Source of the DNA: Chitinophagaceae bacterium
Lineage (GTDB): Bacteria > Bacteroidota > Bacteroidia > Chitinophagales > Chitinophagaceae
Direction of reading: 5' to 3'
DNA length: 45,230 nt
NCBI GenBank assembly: GCA_947452965.1
Contig: CANGEW010000015.1
Span: forward strand, 1-45,230
Below the pieces are notes generated by a model. The model was not told where the DNA came from. It was given only the letters and a program-made list of their open reading frames with translations, and did no database searches. This document shows positions 17,837-26,691 of this stretch, piece after piece. The first letter of the stretch is position 1. The number at the start of each line of letters is the position of its first letter. The translations under genes were made by a program, and so were the position numbers.

Positions 17837-18779
17837 TTAAAAAAAAATTCCATTCATCTAATAACAAATCTTCATTAAAAAGTTGCTTTTGGGGCACTCT
17901 ATTATTATTTATACTATCTACCATTCTTGGTAAAAGACTAATGAATTGATCCGTCTTTTCTGTTGGATGCAATGTCCAGGCATCTTTATTTAAAAGTATT
18001 AATCTTCTATAACCCTTTTTTAATCCTAAACTTCTAAAAAATATAATTTCAGGGTCTAAAGGAAATGCTCTGAAAGGAAGCTTTCTTAGTAACAATTGTA
18101 AATATAATTTTCCTGAAATGAGAGGCATTGATCGTTCCAATTTATGCTTGTCTATCATGAATACCCTTGTACTAAACCAGTTGTGCAACCAAAAAGATTC
18201 ATGCAACACAATCTCTGTCCCTTCATATTTTGTTGGAATAGTCGAATCTATGTTCGCACAAGGAGCGTTTCTCGGAATGGCAAATATTGCTTTGTTTTCT
18301 TGATTCATTAGTATAGCAGCCTCTTTCCACCATTCATATCCAGATTTTTGATACATAAGAATATCGCCATCAAAATGTATGACATATCTAGTTGTAGCCA
18401 GCTCTATACCAGCCCAATATGCCATTTGTGCGGTTCCTCCTGCACCATGTGTTGTTTGAATGACACGATTGGTATACTTTTTTGACAGCAACTCAAATAT
18501 AGCATCCTCTGGAAACAGAAATTTCACCTCTGTAAACAAATGATCCCTTTGAAAAGATTCTACTAACAAGGAAAGTGCATTCACCTTTTCTGTAAACGCA
18601 GGCTCAGGAAATTTAATTTCTGGATTTACCAATTTTGTTTTTTGTGGTTTACAACAATCCACTACTAGCAATTTATTTGGTACGCTTGCATGATGTTTTA
18701 CTAGTTGCCTCACAATAATATCAGCATAGGCCAAATCTCCAGGCGAAATATTGATTTGCAATGTAAAATCAGCAAGCAT
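17829..18779 (-). CDS. Putative GT-A glycosyltransferase with DGD motif
   Basis: A 316-residue soluble protein. RYVIHFDGDILMY (DGD at residues 137-139) looks like the metal-binding DxD of a GT-A enzyme, preceded by the GGTAQMAYWAGIELA helix, where GT2 enzymes test the acceptor. Its N-terminus (ADFTLQINISPGDLAYADIIV) is less typical, so the exact family is uncertain. ATG start at 18779, overlapping the preceding GT4 gene by 11 bases. Position inside the GT block supports a sugar-transfer role. HPTEK near the end may be functional, but I cannot assign it. Confidence 0.65.
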   Translation of the reverse strand: MLADFTLQINISPGDLAYADIIVRQLVKHHASVPNKLLVVDCCKPQKTKLVNPEIKFPEPAFTEKVNALSLLVESFQRDHLFTEVKFLFPEDAIFELLSKKYTNRVIQTTHGAGGTAQMAYWAGIELATTRYVIHFDGDILMYQKSGYEWWKEAAILMNQENKAIFAIPRNAPCANIDSTIPTKYEGTEIVLHESFWLHNWFSTRVFMIDKHKLERSMPLISGKLYLQLLLRKLPFRAFPLDPEIIFFRSLGLKKGYRRLILLNKDAWTLHPTEKTDQFISLLPRMVDSINNNRVPQKQLFNEDLLLDEWNFFLSE

Positions 18780-19824
18780 CTTTATCTACTAATTTTAAGT
18801 ATTGTTTTGCAATAAAATCTATATGAAACTTATTAAAAGCATACGCACGGCAATTCTCTCTATCAATTGTATTAACAGACAGCACCGCTTTGCAGAATTG
18901 ATTTATATCCGACACAATACACCCAGTTTTCCCTTCTTCCACAACTTCTCTTACAGAACCTCTATCAAATGCAATCACAGGTGTTCCACAAGCCATCGAT
19001 TCAATCATTACAATACCAAATGGCTCATTCCATTCAATAGGCATTAATAAAGCTTTAGAAATACCAAGTAACTTACTTTTCTCTTTATCATTTACTTCAC
19101 CTACAAAAACAATTTGCTGATTATCTATTAATGGCTTTATCTCCGTTTCGAAATATTCTATTTCTTCTGGCAGTTTAGATATATTTCCTGCAATGATTAA
19201 TTTTTGGTTGGTTTTTTTTGCAATCGAAATAGCTGTATGACATCCTTTGATTCTTTCAATTCTACCTAAAAACATTAAAGGAGCATCCGGCTCATTTTTT
19301 TTATTTAATAAAAATGAGGAAAAATCAATAGCATTGTGTATCGCAGAAAACCTGGATGTTAATTTTGCCCTAGCTATTAAATTCTCACTACAGCCAGTAA
19401 AAAACAAATTACGATTTGGAAACTTCTCAATTATATTAATATTTTTTGTGGTAATCTCTCGTTGATAAGACATTATTTTTTTTGTCTTATTATGTAAAAT
19501 GGGAACTAAATACATTAATCTTCCAAAGTTGTGTACGATATCATACATATTTCGGTTCCTCCACAAAAACCACCATGCACGATATAAAGCCAACCTCATT
19601 TGTTTTTTTGTAGGAGGAAATCCATCTAATCCAATCGAATGAACAACACAGCCTTCAATATTAGAACCACTTGAAGCCAACACATGTACTTCATGACCCA
19701 ATGAAAGATACTCTTTTGCCAACAGATAAATCATTCTTTCAATTCCACCATACCCTTCAGGTGGAACTGGAATGCCAGGATCCATTACTAACAAAATTCT
19801 CATTGATTTTTTTATGACGCTCAT
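18769..19824 (-). CDS. Glycosyltransferase family 4
   Basis: A 351-residue GT-B transferase. MRILLVMDPGIPVPPEGYGG, followed by IERMIYLLAKEYLSLGHEV, is the acceptor-side opening. APLMFLGRIERIKGCHTAI is the donor-domain entry, and NEPFGIVMIESMACGTPVIA holds the EX7E pair. The ATG at 19824 overlaps the upstream stop as ATGA; a second ATG at 19803 would remove seven residues and is possible. It overlaps the next gene by 11 bases. This is the clearest classical GT4 of the cluster; the donor sugar is not predictable. Confidence 0.9.
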   Translation of the reverse strand: MSVIKKSMRILLVMDPGIPVPPEGYGGIERMIYLLAKEYLSLGHEVHVLASSGSNIEGCVVHSIGLDGFPPTKKQMRLALYRAWWFLWRNRNMYDIVHNFGRLMYLVPILHNKTKKIMSYQREITTKNINIIEKFPNRNLFFTGCSENLIARAKLTSRFSAIHNAIDFSSFLLNKKNEPDAPLMFLGRIERIKGCHTAISIAKKTNQKLIIAGNISKLPEEIEYFETEIKPLIDNQQIVFVGEVNDKEKSKLLGISKALLMPIEWNEPFGIVMIESMACGTPVIAFDRGSVREVVEEGKTGCIVSDINQFCKAVLSVNTIDRENCRAYAFNKFHIDFIAKQYLKLVDKDAC

Positions 19825-21140
19825 CGAGTATAATAATCTTTTTGAATGTGCGATATATCATCAAATGAAACTTCTTTATAAGAAAGATTGAGGTCCAATA
19901 ACTTATTAGGGAAAACTAATACCGTTTCCAACGCTTGCTTCAAACTTAGATGATCCCCTACATTAAATATAAATCCGTTAATATCATGCTGAATGATATC
20001 AGAGACAGACCTAAGATTTGAAGCTAAAACAGGAAGTCCCGCTGCAAATGCTTCTTGAATAATTAACGGCGACATCTCTTCAATTTCAGATGGAAAAATT
20101 AACAAATCAAATTCACTGAGTGTATTAACTATCTCTTCATGTGGAACAATTCCTTTCCATGAAATTCTATCGCAAATTGATTCTGATTTTCTTTTACATT
20201 TTTCATAATATACCTGATCATCTATTTGACCAAATATTGTTAATTCCCAATTCTCTTTTGTAATCAATCCAAGTGCTTTAATAAGCGTGTACAGACCCTT
20301 TATTTTAGTTATTCTTCCAACATATACCAATCGGATTACATTATTAGGATAAACTTTTTTTGTTACGGAATAAGCTACTTTTGGGGGATACACTTTGGGT
20401 AATAGCACTAACTTTTCAGCTTGAGCTTGATTTAAAATCAAAACATTTTTATACCATTCGCTTAAAACAAAAATCTTTTCACATTTTTCAAAAATCACTG
20501 TTAGGTTACTCTCTAATTGCTTTATATAACTAGAATAATTAAACAAACTTCTTACATCTCCAGAATGCAACGCTGAATATTGATTCTTGAAAAAAAGCCG
20601 GCCCATTTTCATTATGAATGTATCAATTATATCAGGAACACCTCTTTTATTCAATGCACACTTGGTACAACGCTCAATAATAATTTGACCATCACAACGA
20701 GTCTTTTGTTTATAAAACAAGTTTCCCGTTTTACAACTGTATGTAGCCAAATGCATAGTAAGAAAAATCGGAATCTGCAGACTTTTAGCAGCTTCTATAT
20801 GACCAATAGTAATGCCATTTGAACCACTGATTTCATGAAAATGAATTACATCTGGCCTTACTCTTTCAAGAATTTTCTTAAACGATGAAACACCAGATGG
20901 GTAAACAAACCCTGTTATCAATTCTTTTGATAACACATTCGATTCTGGATATTCAATAACTTGTATCCCTTCAAAATCGAATTGTCTTTCTTCTTTAATG
21001 GAATAATTTGGTTTTAATATAATAGGCCAATCGCCTTGATTTAGATGAGACTTTGCTAAATGATAAACATAAAACTCAGTCCCTGCAACTTGTTCAGGCA
21101 AAAAATATTTTAAACAAAAAATGATTTTAAGGGGCTTCAA
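19821..21140 (-). CDS. Glycosyltransferase family 4 with cysteine-rich insert
   Basis: A 439-residue GT-B enzyme, longer than its neighbours. The opening is KIIFCLKYFLPEQVAGTEFY. The acceptor domain contains an insert with four cysteines at 136, 149, 158 and 161 (C-x12-C-x8-C-x2-C), which looks like a structural zinc site known from some large GT4 proteins. The donor domain has RLVYVGRITKIKGLYTLIK, and FPSEIEEMSPLIIQEAFAAG is the EX7E region. The start is TTG at 21140, overlapping the GT32 stop as TTGA. Sugar specificity unknown. Confidence 0.87.
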   Translation of the reverse strand: MKPLKIIFCLKYFLPEQVAGTEFYVYHLAKSHLNQGDWPIILKPNYSIKEERQFDFEGIQVIEYPESNVLSKELITGFVYPSGVSSFKKILERVRPDVIHFHEISGSNGITIGHIEAAKSLQIPIFLTMHLATYSCKTGNLFYKQKTRCDGQIIIERCTKCALNKRGVPDIIDTFIMKMGRLFFKNQYSALHSGDVRSLFNYSSYIKQLESNLTVIFEKCEKIFVLSEWYKNVLILNQAQAEKLVLLPKVYPPKVAYSVTKKVYPNNVIRLVYVGRITKIKGLYTLIKALGLITKENWELTIFGQIDDQVYYEKCKRKSESICDRISWKGIVPHEEIVNTLSEFDLLIFPSEIEEMSPLIIQEAFAAGLPVLASNLRSVSDIIQHDINGFIFNVGDHLSLKQALETVLVFPNKLLDLNLSYKEVSFDDISHIQKDYYTR

Positions 21141-21868
21141 CAGATAAACTTTCTTAAGAATCTAATATGTAAAGGATTTTGGAATAATGATTTTAAAAAT
21201 AAAAATCTTGCTTTTCTTTTCTCCCCTTTATTATAGAGAAGCATAGCTCTTTGTATTGATGAGTACCAACTTGCATTCCAAAGATGAACAGCAAAAGAAT
21301 TATCGGTTATAAAACTTAATGGATTTCCACTTGTGTTATACGGATATGAATAAAAATAATCTTTCGGAAATATTTTAGGCAATTTATCTATATTAGAATT
21401 TTTACACTTATTGAAAATAAAATTAGTTACAGAAACAATATTATGACTTTCAAAATAAGAAGAAGTATGAATAGCATTTAAATAGTTTGCCACTTCACTA
21501 ATGAATAAATGCCCCTTATCGGAAGCAATGATGCCGCAGCTAATAACATCTTCTGTTTCATACCCCAAAAAACAATCCTCTCCAAGCAAAGGATTTAATG
21601 ATTTCAGCATTAGCATATCAATATCCAAATAAATTCCTCCAAGCCTATTCAAAATATCAAAGCGAGCGAAATCACTTGCAAATGCATATTTTTTATTCTC
21701 TAAACAAAAGTTGAAGAAATATGATTCAGAAGAATAATTACTATGATTCCATTCTATAATTTCATAATCGCTTAGATGCATATGCCAACTATCAATGCAA
21801 GACTTTAATTCCTGCGGTTTTGCTTTATTTCCGAACCAACAATAATGGATAGTTTTAGGGATACTCAT
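21137..21868 (-). CDS. Glycosyltransferase family 32 (capsular/OCH1-like)
   Basis: A 243-residue GT-A type enzyme. MSIPKTIHYCWFGN is the standard GT32 N-terminus, FASDFARFDILNRLGG leads into IYLDIDMLMLKSL with the DxD motif, and FLGYETEDVISCGIIAS and VHLWNASW complete the family pattern. Bacterial members add a sugar (often galactose or mannose-like) to capsular or O-polysaccharide repeat units. ATG at 21868, only 3 bases after the FkbM methyltransferase gene. The C-terminus is basic and may bind the membrane. Confidence 0.9.
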   Translation of the reverse strand: MSIPKTIHYCWFGNKAKPQELKSCIDSWHMHLSDYEIIEWNHSNYSSESYFFNFCLENKKYAFASDFARFDILNRLGGIYLDIDMLMLKSLNPLLGEDCFLGYETEDVISCGIIASDKGHLFISEVANYLNAIHTSSYFESHNIVSVTNFIFNKCKNSNIDKLPKIFPKDYFYSYPYNTSGNPLSFITDNSFAVHLWNASWYSSIQRAMLLYNKGEKRKARFLFLKSLFQNPLHIRFLRKFIC

Positions 21869-21871
21869 GAG

Positions 21872-22567
21872 TTATAAATAGGCAACCATGTCAAAATCAT
21901 CAAACCAAAATTTATATCCAAAAGAACTTAAATAATTAATCATTTCTAGTAAAGAAGCTGAATCATGGATATTACTTTTAACACCATGTTCAAATGAAAG
22001 AATAGAAGGCTTCACTATCGAGAAGTCTATTGAATATATAATTTCAAAATCATAGCCTTCTGTATCTATTTGCAATAAATCTAATTTTGAAACACCTTCT
22101 TGTTTAAGTAAATCATTAAAATGAATACAAGTTACTTTTTCCTCTATGATTTGGCTTTTTGAAAACCCGCTCAACTCATGATGTTTAATAAAAAAAGAGC
22201 CGGTTCCTTCTGTCCAATTTGGGACATCCTCTAAAACAGGATTAACTCGATAAATAATTGCTTCTGCATCTTTAGCATGGATAGCTTTATTGATTAGTTT
22301 CACCTGAGGATTATTTCTATAATTCCTCTTCAAAGCATCAAATATATCTTTAACGGGCTCCAATGCAATACCATTTAATTTTAAAGAATTAACCATTCTA
22401 AAAATCGGATCCCACTTTTTACCATCATTGGCACCAATCTGAATATAAAAAAAATCTTTTTTATACTTTTTTGAAATAAGCATTTCAAGGAAACTGACAT
22501 TTTTACCAAAAAATGTTTTTGCAGCAAGAAAAAATCTAAAGAAATAAATTCTAACGAAATTATTCAT
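21872..22567 (-). CDS. FkbM family SAM-dependent methyltransferase
   Basis: A 231-residue methyltransferase. DFFYIQIGANDGKKWDP is the SAM-binding motif I, GIALEPVKDIFDALKRNY is motif II, and LDLLQIDTEGYDFEIIYS is the later FkbM signature. The family puts O-methyl groups on sugars and other metabolites. It overlaps the wzt gene by 8 bases and precedes GT32 by 3, so it is tightly tied to the exporter. By analogy with ABC-exported O-antigens, it might cap the chain end recognised by the Wzt C-terminal domain; this is inference from position only. Confidence 0.87.
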   Translation of the reverse strand: MNNFVRIYFFRFFLAAKTFFGKNVSFLEMLISKKYKKDFFYIQIGANDGKKWDPIFRMVNSLKLNGIALEPVKDIFDALKRNYRNNPQVKLINKAIHAKDAEAIIYRVNPVLEDVPNWTEGTGSFFIKHHELSGFSKSQIIEEKVTCIHFNDLLKQEGVSKLDLLQIDTEGYDFEIIYSIDFSIVKPSILSFEHGVKSNIHDSASLLEMINYLSSFGYKFWFDDFDMVAYL

Positions 22568-23804
22568 AATAAAAATCTAATAATGGACTAACAGGGCCGT
22601 CCCACCCCAATTTATAATCACCGCGCCTAGCGCCATCTTCAATTATTTCAAAACTAACCACATCTTTTACATACAGATACTCAAAATAATTACCAGTCTT
22701 ATCAACAACTTTTACATTCAAAGAATAAAATCCAGGATTCAATAAATATTTAGGCAATTTGAATTTTATATTTTTGGAAAGCTGGGCGTTTTTTTTAACA
22801 TGAAATGTAGTCGAAATAAAGCTTAGCACACCTTCTCTGTAAAATTCAAAAATTAAATTATCTTCTACTGCATCTTCTGTAAGATGAGTAAATTGAATGC
22901 TAAATTCAAGTTCAGTGCCATTATACAATTGATTTTTGTTTTTTAAATCGATGGCATGAATATGTATTCTATCGGAATGTATATTTTCAATACTAACTGA
23001 TGAGTCATTTTTTATATTCTTTTTGTAGGAATCAACCACGTTACCCGTCAATCCATATTCTACTAATTTTCCATTTTGTAACCATATCGATTTTTTACAC
23101 AATCGGTTGACTATATCCATATTATGACTAACAAACAACAGCGTTCGTCCATACTCAGATTGAATCTCATTCATTTTCCCTATGCACTTTGATTGAAATT
23201 CAGTATCTCCTACTGCCAATACTTCATCAACAATTAATATTTCACTTTCTAAATGCGCAGCAACGGCAAAGGCAAGTCTTACATACATACCTGATGAATA
23301 CCTTTTCACGGGGGTATCTATATAACGCTCAACACCACTAAAAGAGACTATTTCATCAAATTTTCGATCAATTTCTTTCAATCGCATTCCTAAAATAGCG
23401 CCATTTAAGTATACATTTTCTCTTCCAGTTAATTCTGGATGAAAACCCGTACCCACTTCCAATAAGCTGGCAACCCTACCATTGCCTCTAATTTTACCTT
23501 TTGTGGGAGCAGTAACCTTACTTAAAATTTTTAGTAATGTACTTTTACCTGCTCCATTTTTGCCAATTATAGCTACTGAATCACCTTGCAAGATTTCAAA
23601 ATTCAAATCCTGCAAACTCCAAACAATATTACTAGAACCTTTCTTTGTTCTGTCATTTGTTTCCCCAATTCTTAAAAAAGGATCGTCTTTGCCTCTGATT
23701 TTGGCAAACCATCTTTCCACATCTCTACTAATAGTACCTGTCCCAATCTCACCTAATTGATAAGCTTTTGAAATATTTTCTACACTAATTGCTACTTTAT
23801 CCAT
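22560..23804 (-). CDS. wzt: Polysaccharide ABC exporter ATPase with Wzt C-terminal domain
   Basis: The ATP-hydrolysing subunit that drives export of a finished polysaccharide with Wzm. In the 414-residue protein Walker A is GKNGAGKST at 81-89, the signature is YSSGMYVRLAF, and Walker B is ILIVDEVLAVGD, followed by the SHNMD switch histidine. After about residue 270 comes a beta-sandwich Wzt_C-type domain (IHIHAIDLKNKNQLYNGTEL onward), which in known systems binds the terminal modification of the glycan. ATG at 23804 overlaps the wzm stop by one base (TAATG), suggesting coupled translation. Confidence 0.94.
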   Translation of the reverse strand: MDKVAISVENISKAYQLGEIGTGTISRDVERWFAKIRGKDDPFLRIGETNDRTKKGSSNIVWSLQDLNFEILQGDSVAIIGKNGAGKSTLLKILSKVTAPTKGKIRGNGRVASLLEVGTGFHPELTGRENVYLNGAILGMRLKEIDRKFDEIVSFSGVERYIDTPVKRYSSGMYVRLAFAVAAHLESEILIVDEVLAVGDTEFQSKCIGKMNEIQSEYGRTLLFVSHNMDIVNRLCKKSIWLQNGKLVEYGLTGNVVDSYKKNIKNDSSVSIENIHSDRIHIHAIDLKNKNQLYNGTELEFSIQFTHLTEDAVEDNLIFEFYREGVLSFISTTFHVKKNAQLSKNIKFKLPKYLLNPGFYSLNVKVVDKTGNYFEYLYVKDVVSFEIIEDGARRGDYKLGWDGPVSPLLDFYYE

Positions 23805-24658
23805 TATACTGTGTCAACAAATGTTTTTTCAACTTTATTAAAAATAATTACTCCTATGATGAAGGCAATGGCTGAAAATATAAAACTATACAAAAGACCA
23901 CCCCAAGAAAACGAACCAGAGCCCAAAATGCCATATCGAAATGTCTCAATAATTGCAGTCATGGGATGTAATTCAATTATCCATCTTATATTATTTTTTG
24001 CAGAAGATAAAGGGTAAGCTACCGTTGTAGCATACATTAATAGCTGTACACCAAATGTTACCAAAAAAGCCAAATCTCTATATTTAGTGGTAAGAGCACT
24101 AATAATCATACCTAATCCCAATCCAAGCAAAGCCATCGTGAATAACAATATAGGAAAAAGAGAAATAAATACATTTGGAACAGTTTGACTTTTTTCAATA
24201 AAAGCATAATATGAAATCATCAATATAAAAAGAAGCAATTGTACACCAAACTTTATTAAATTACTCATTACAATACTAACAGGAACTATTAAACGAGGAA
24301 AATAAACTTTTCCAAATATATTTACGTTGTCTTTAAATACAGATGAAGTTTTTATTAAACAATCAGAAAAGTAATTCCAAGCTGTAATGCCAGCAAGATA
24401 AAATAAGGGCTGAGGAATTCCATCAGTTTTAAACCCACCCAATTTTCCGAAAACAAACGTAAACATTAGGGTTGTTAATAAAGGTTGTATAAAAAACCAA
24501 AGAGGGCCTAAAATTGTTTGTTTATAAAAAGAAACAAAATCTCTTTTTACTAAAAGCCATAATAAATCTCTATAAGACCACACATCTTTTATTTTTAAAT
24601 TAAAAAGATGATCCTGACCTTCTATACTCCACTCAAATTTCTCTGAAGAATTATTCAT
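23804..24658 (-). CDS. wzm: Polysaccharide ABC exporter permease
   Basis: The 284-residue membrane subunit partnering Wzt. The soluble start contains KDVWSYRDLLWLLVKRDFVSFYKQT, the usual amphipathic lead of ABC-2 polysaccharide permeases. TILGPLWFFIQPLLTTLMFT begins the membrane part, with about six helices and GLGLGMIISALTTKYRDLAF in the middle as in TagG/Wzm. WIIELHPMTAIIETFRYGILG is the conserved late segment. It follows the WlbA-like gene by 9 bases. Confidence 0.93.
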   Translation of the reverse strand: MNNSSEKFEWSIEGQDHLFNLKIKDVWSYRDLLWLLVKRDFVSFYKQTILGPLWFFIQPLLTTLMFTFVFGKLGGFKTDGIPQPLFYLAGITAWNYFSDCLIKTSSVFKDNVNIFGKVYFPRLIVPVSIVMSNLIKFGVQLLLFILMISYYAFIEKSQTVPNVFISLFPILLFTMALLGLGLGMIISALTTKYRDLAFLVTFGVQLLMYATTVAYPLSSAKNNIRWIIELHPMTAIIETFRYGILGSGSFSWGGLLYSFIFSAIAFIIGVIIFNKVEKTFVDTV

Positions 24659-24667
24659 TTAAAACAA

Positions 24668-25561
24668 TTATTTATTTCTTATTTCATGCACAATTTGAAT
24701 AGAAGTACGAACATCTTCGATTCCAAATCCTTCTCCCTTAAGGATGGATTGATAAGCAACAGTGTGCAAGTCGGTAAAGCCTTCACTAAAATCTAGTGTT
24801 TGACCATCAATAACAATGGAACGATAGGTACTCTTATTGTGTTCCCTCACTGAAATCGGAAGATCTTGCTCGTCAATACTCAAAAGCCAGTTAATCTTTG
24901 CTTTTTTTAATACCAAGTAACCGCTTGCTTTTGTATCAGAGTGAAAAATTACATTATTTTCAATTACGGCTCCAAAAACCCAAGTCAGCATATCAAAAAA
25001 ATGAATACCAATATTAGTAGCAACTCCGCCAGATTTATTAATATCTCCTTTCCAACTTCTTTGATACCAATTTCCTCTTGATGTAATATAATGCAAATCT
25101 ACTTCATACACTTTGTCGAGAGGACCCGTTTCTATTGCTTGTTTTAATGAAAGAATAGAAGGATGTTGCCTCAATTGCAACACAGTATATACTCTTTTAC
25201 CGGTTTCTTTTTCCACCTCAATCAATGCATCTAAATTCCAGGGATTTAAAACTAAAGGTTTTTCACATATCACTGTAGCATTTGATCGCAAGCCCAATCT
25301 AATATGTGCATCATGTAAATAATTGGGCGTACACACGCTTAAAAAATCAATTGCTTGTTTTTCTCTTTTTAATTTCTCTAAATGCCTCTCAAACCTTTCA
25401 AACTCAGTAAAAAACTCAGCTTTTGGAAAATATTGATCTAACACACCCACACTATCAAACTTATCCATAGAAGCTACCAAAGTATTACCCGTGTCTTTAA
25501 TGGCTTTCATATGACGAGGCGCAATAAATCCTGCGACACCTATTAATGCAAATTTTTTCAT
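24668..25561 (-). CDS. WlbA/WbpB-like UDP-sugar 3-dehydrogenase (Gfo/Idh/MocA family)
   Basis: A 297-residue NAD-dependent oxidoreductase. KKFALIGVAGFIAPRHMKAI is the Rossmann motif in the form typical of WlbA/WbpB, which oxidises C3 of UDP-N-acetylglucosaminuronic acid on the way to 2,3-diacetamido uronic acids. EKPLVLNPWNLD (about residues 98-109) holds the catalytic lysine, and SGGVATNIGIHFFDML the later histidine. The aminotransferase, acetyltransferase and epimerase partners of that pathway are not in this window, so they must lie elsewhere or the substrate differs. It lies 17 bases after a GT4 gene and 9 before wzm. Confidence 0.85.
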   Translation of the reverse strand: MKKFALIGVAGFIAPRHMKAIKDTGNTLVASMDKFDSVGVLDQYFPKAEFFTEFERFERHLEKLKREKQAIDFLSVCTPNYLHDAHIRLGLRSNATVICEKPLVLNPWNLDALIEVEKETGKRVYTVLQLRQHPSILSLKQAIETGPLDKVYEVDLHYITSRGNWYQRSWKGDINKSGGVATNIGIHFFDMLTWVFGAVIENNVIFHSDTKASGYLVLKKAKINWLLSIDEQDLPISVREHNKSTYRSIVIDGQTLDFSEGFTDLHTVAYQSILKGEGFGIEDVRTSIQIVHEIRNK

Positions 25562-25578
25562 AAATACTTTGTTTATGA

Positions 25579-26691
25579 TCAGGAAAGAGCCAAGTGAAGT
25601 TTATTCTTATAAACTTCATAACTAAAATTCTCCATCATTATATTTCGGCTAGGAATATATTTGTCTTTATTATCAAGAACTATTTTTATTGCATTAGTGA
25701 TTTCATCAACATCAAGCGGATCAATCAACAAACCCAATTCCCCATTCAATAATGCATCTACTGACCCATCCCTATTCCCTGCAATAACAGGTAATCCGTA
25801 ACACATCGCTTCTACAAAAACAATACCAAACCCCTCTTTTATACTTGGCATGATATATAAATCAGAAATCAGAAAATGTGCCACTAGATCTTCATTGCTG
25901 ACAAACCCAGTAAATATTACCACATCAGAAACGCCCATCTCTTTTATGATGTTATCTAGATATTTTTTTTCATCCTCATCAAATGATCCAGCTAAAATAT
26001 ATTTTAGATTAGGCTGTTCAAGTAAAATTTGGGGTAAACTTCGAATAACCTTATCGTAGCCTTTATACCTTTCTTTAGAAGAAAGTCTACATAGGGTAAA
26101 CAATATCTTATCAGTTGATTGGATTCCATATTTTTCTTTCAATGAAGAAACCCTCTTACTATCTTCTACTAAAGGCATATATGGATCCAGGCAATTGTTT
26201 ACTACTTTACAAACCGAAGCTTTTATTTGAATAGAATGTATTAATCTTTCTAAAGTATAATGACTAACCGGCAAAACAACATCACAAGAAAGAATCATTT
26301 TACGTTTTAAATAGCTTAAATGACTCCATACTTCAATTCCGTGAGCAAATAAAACAACTTTTTTTTGGGGTCTAACCTTTTTAATCAACCAGCCAACAAT
26401 CAATAAATTAATATGACTAATGATGATCGTATCAGACTGCAACCCAAAAAAAAATGATTTAATTGTAAAAGCTATTTTATTTTTTCCGAATCCTCTAAAT
26501 ATCTCTAAAGGAAAATACAAGTTTTGATACGCGTCAGGCTTGGTATCATACATTGAAAAAATTCTAATACTGCCTTTCGATTCGATGTTATTTTCATAAA
26601 GCGCCTTTCCCACTACTCTACATACTTTTTCAATTCCACCTGTGGCAGAAAAAATCCTTAGCGTCAAAAACAAATTTCGATTACGCAACAA
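25579..26691 (-). CDS. Glycosyltransferase family 4
   Basis: A 370-residue GT-B transferase. RIFSATGGIEKVCRVVGKAL is the acceptor-binding start, ILFTLCRLSSKERYKGYDK opens the donor domain, and PSIKEGFGIVFVEAMCYGLPVIA has the EX7E pair. There is no ATG in frame before this domain: tandem TTG codons at 26691 and 26688 are the likely starts, and the frame closes five codons upstream. It overlaps asnB by 11 bases. First GT gene of the operon in transcription order; donor unknown. Confidence 0.87.
   Translation of the reverse strand: MLRNRNLFLTLRIFSATGGIEKVCRVVGKALYENNIESKGSIRIFSMYDTKPDAYQNLYFPLEIFRGFGKNKIAFTIKSFFFGLQSDTIIISHINLLIVGWLIKKVRPQKKVVLFAHGIEVWSHLSYLKRKMILSCDVVLPVSHYTLERLIHSIQIKASVCKVVNNCLDPYMPLVEDSKRVSSLKEKYGIQSTDKILFTLCRLSSKERYKGYDKVIRSLPQILLEQPNLKYILAGSFDEDEKKYLDNIIKEMGVSDVVIFTGFVSNEDLVAHFLISDLYIMPSIKEGFGIVFVEAMCYGLPVIAGNRDGSVDALLNGELGLLIDPLDVDEITNAIKIVLDNKDKYIPSRNIMMENFSYEVYKNKLHLALS

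Noticed and set aside
13302..21140. Tandem duplication as the origin of the many GT4 genes
   Set aside because: The GT4 proteins differ strongly in length and N-terminal sequence, and no shared nucleotide blocks were seen.
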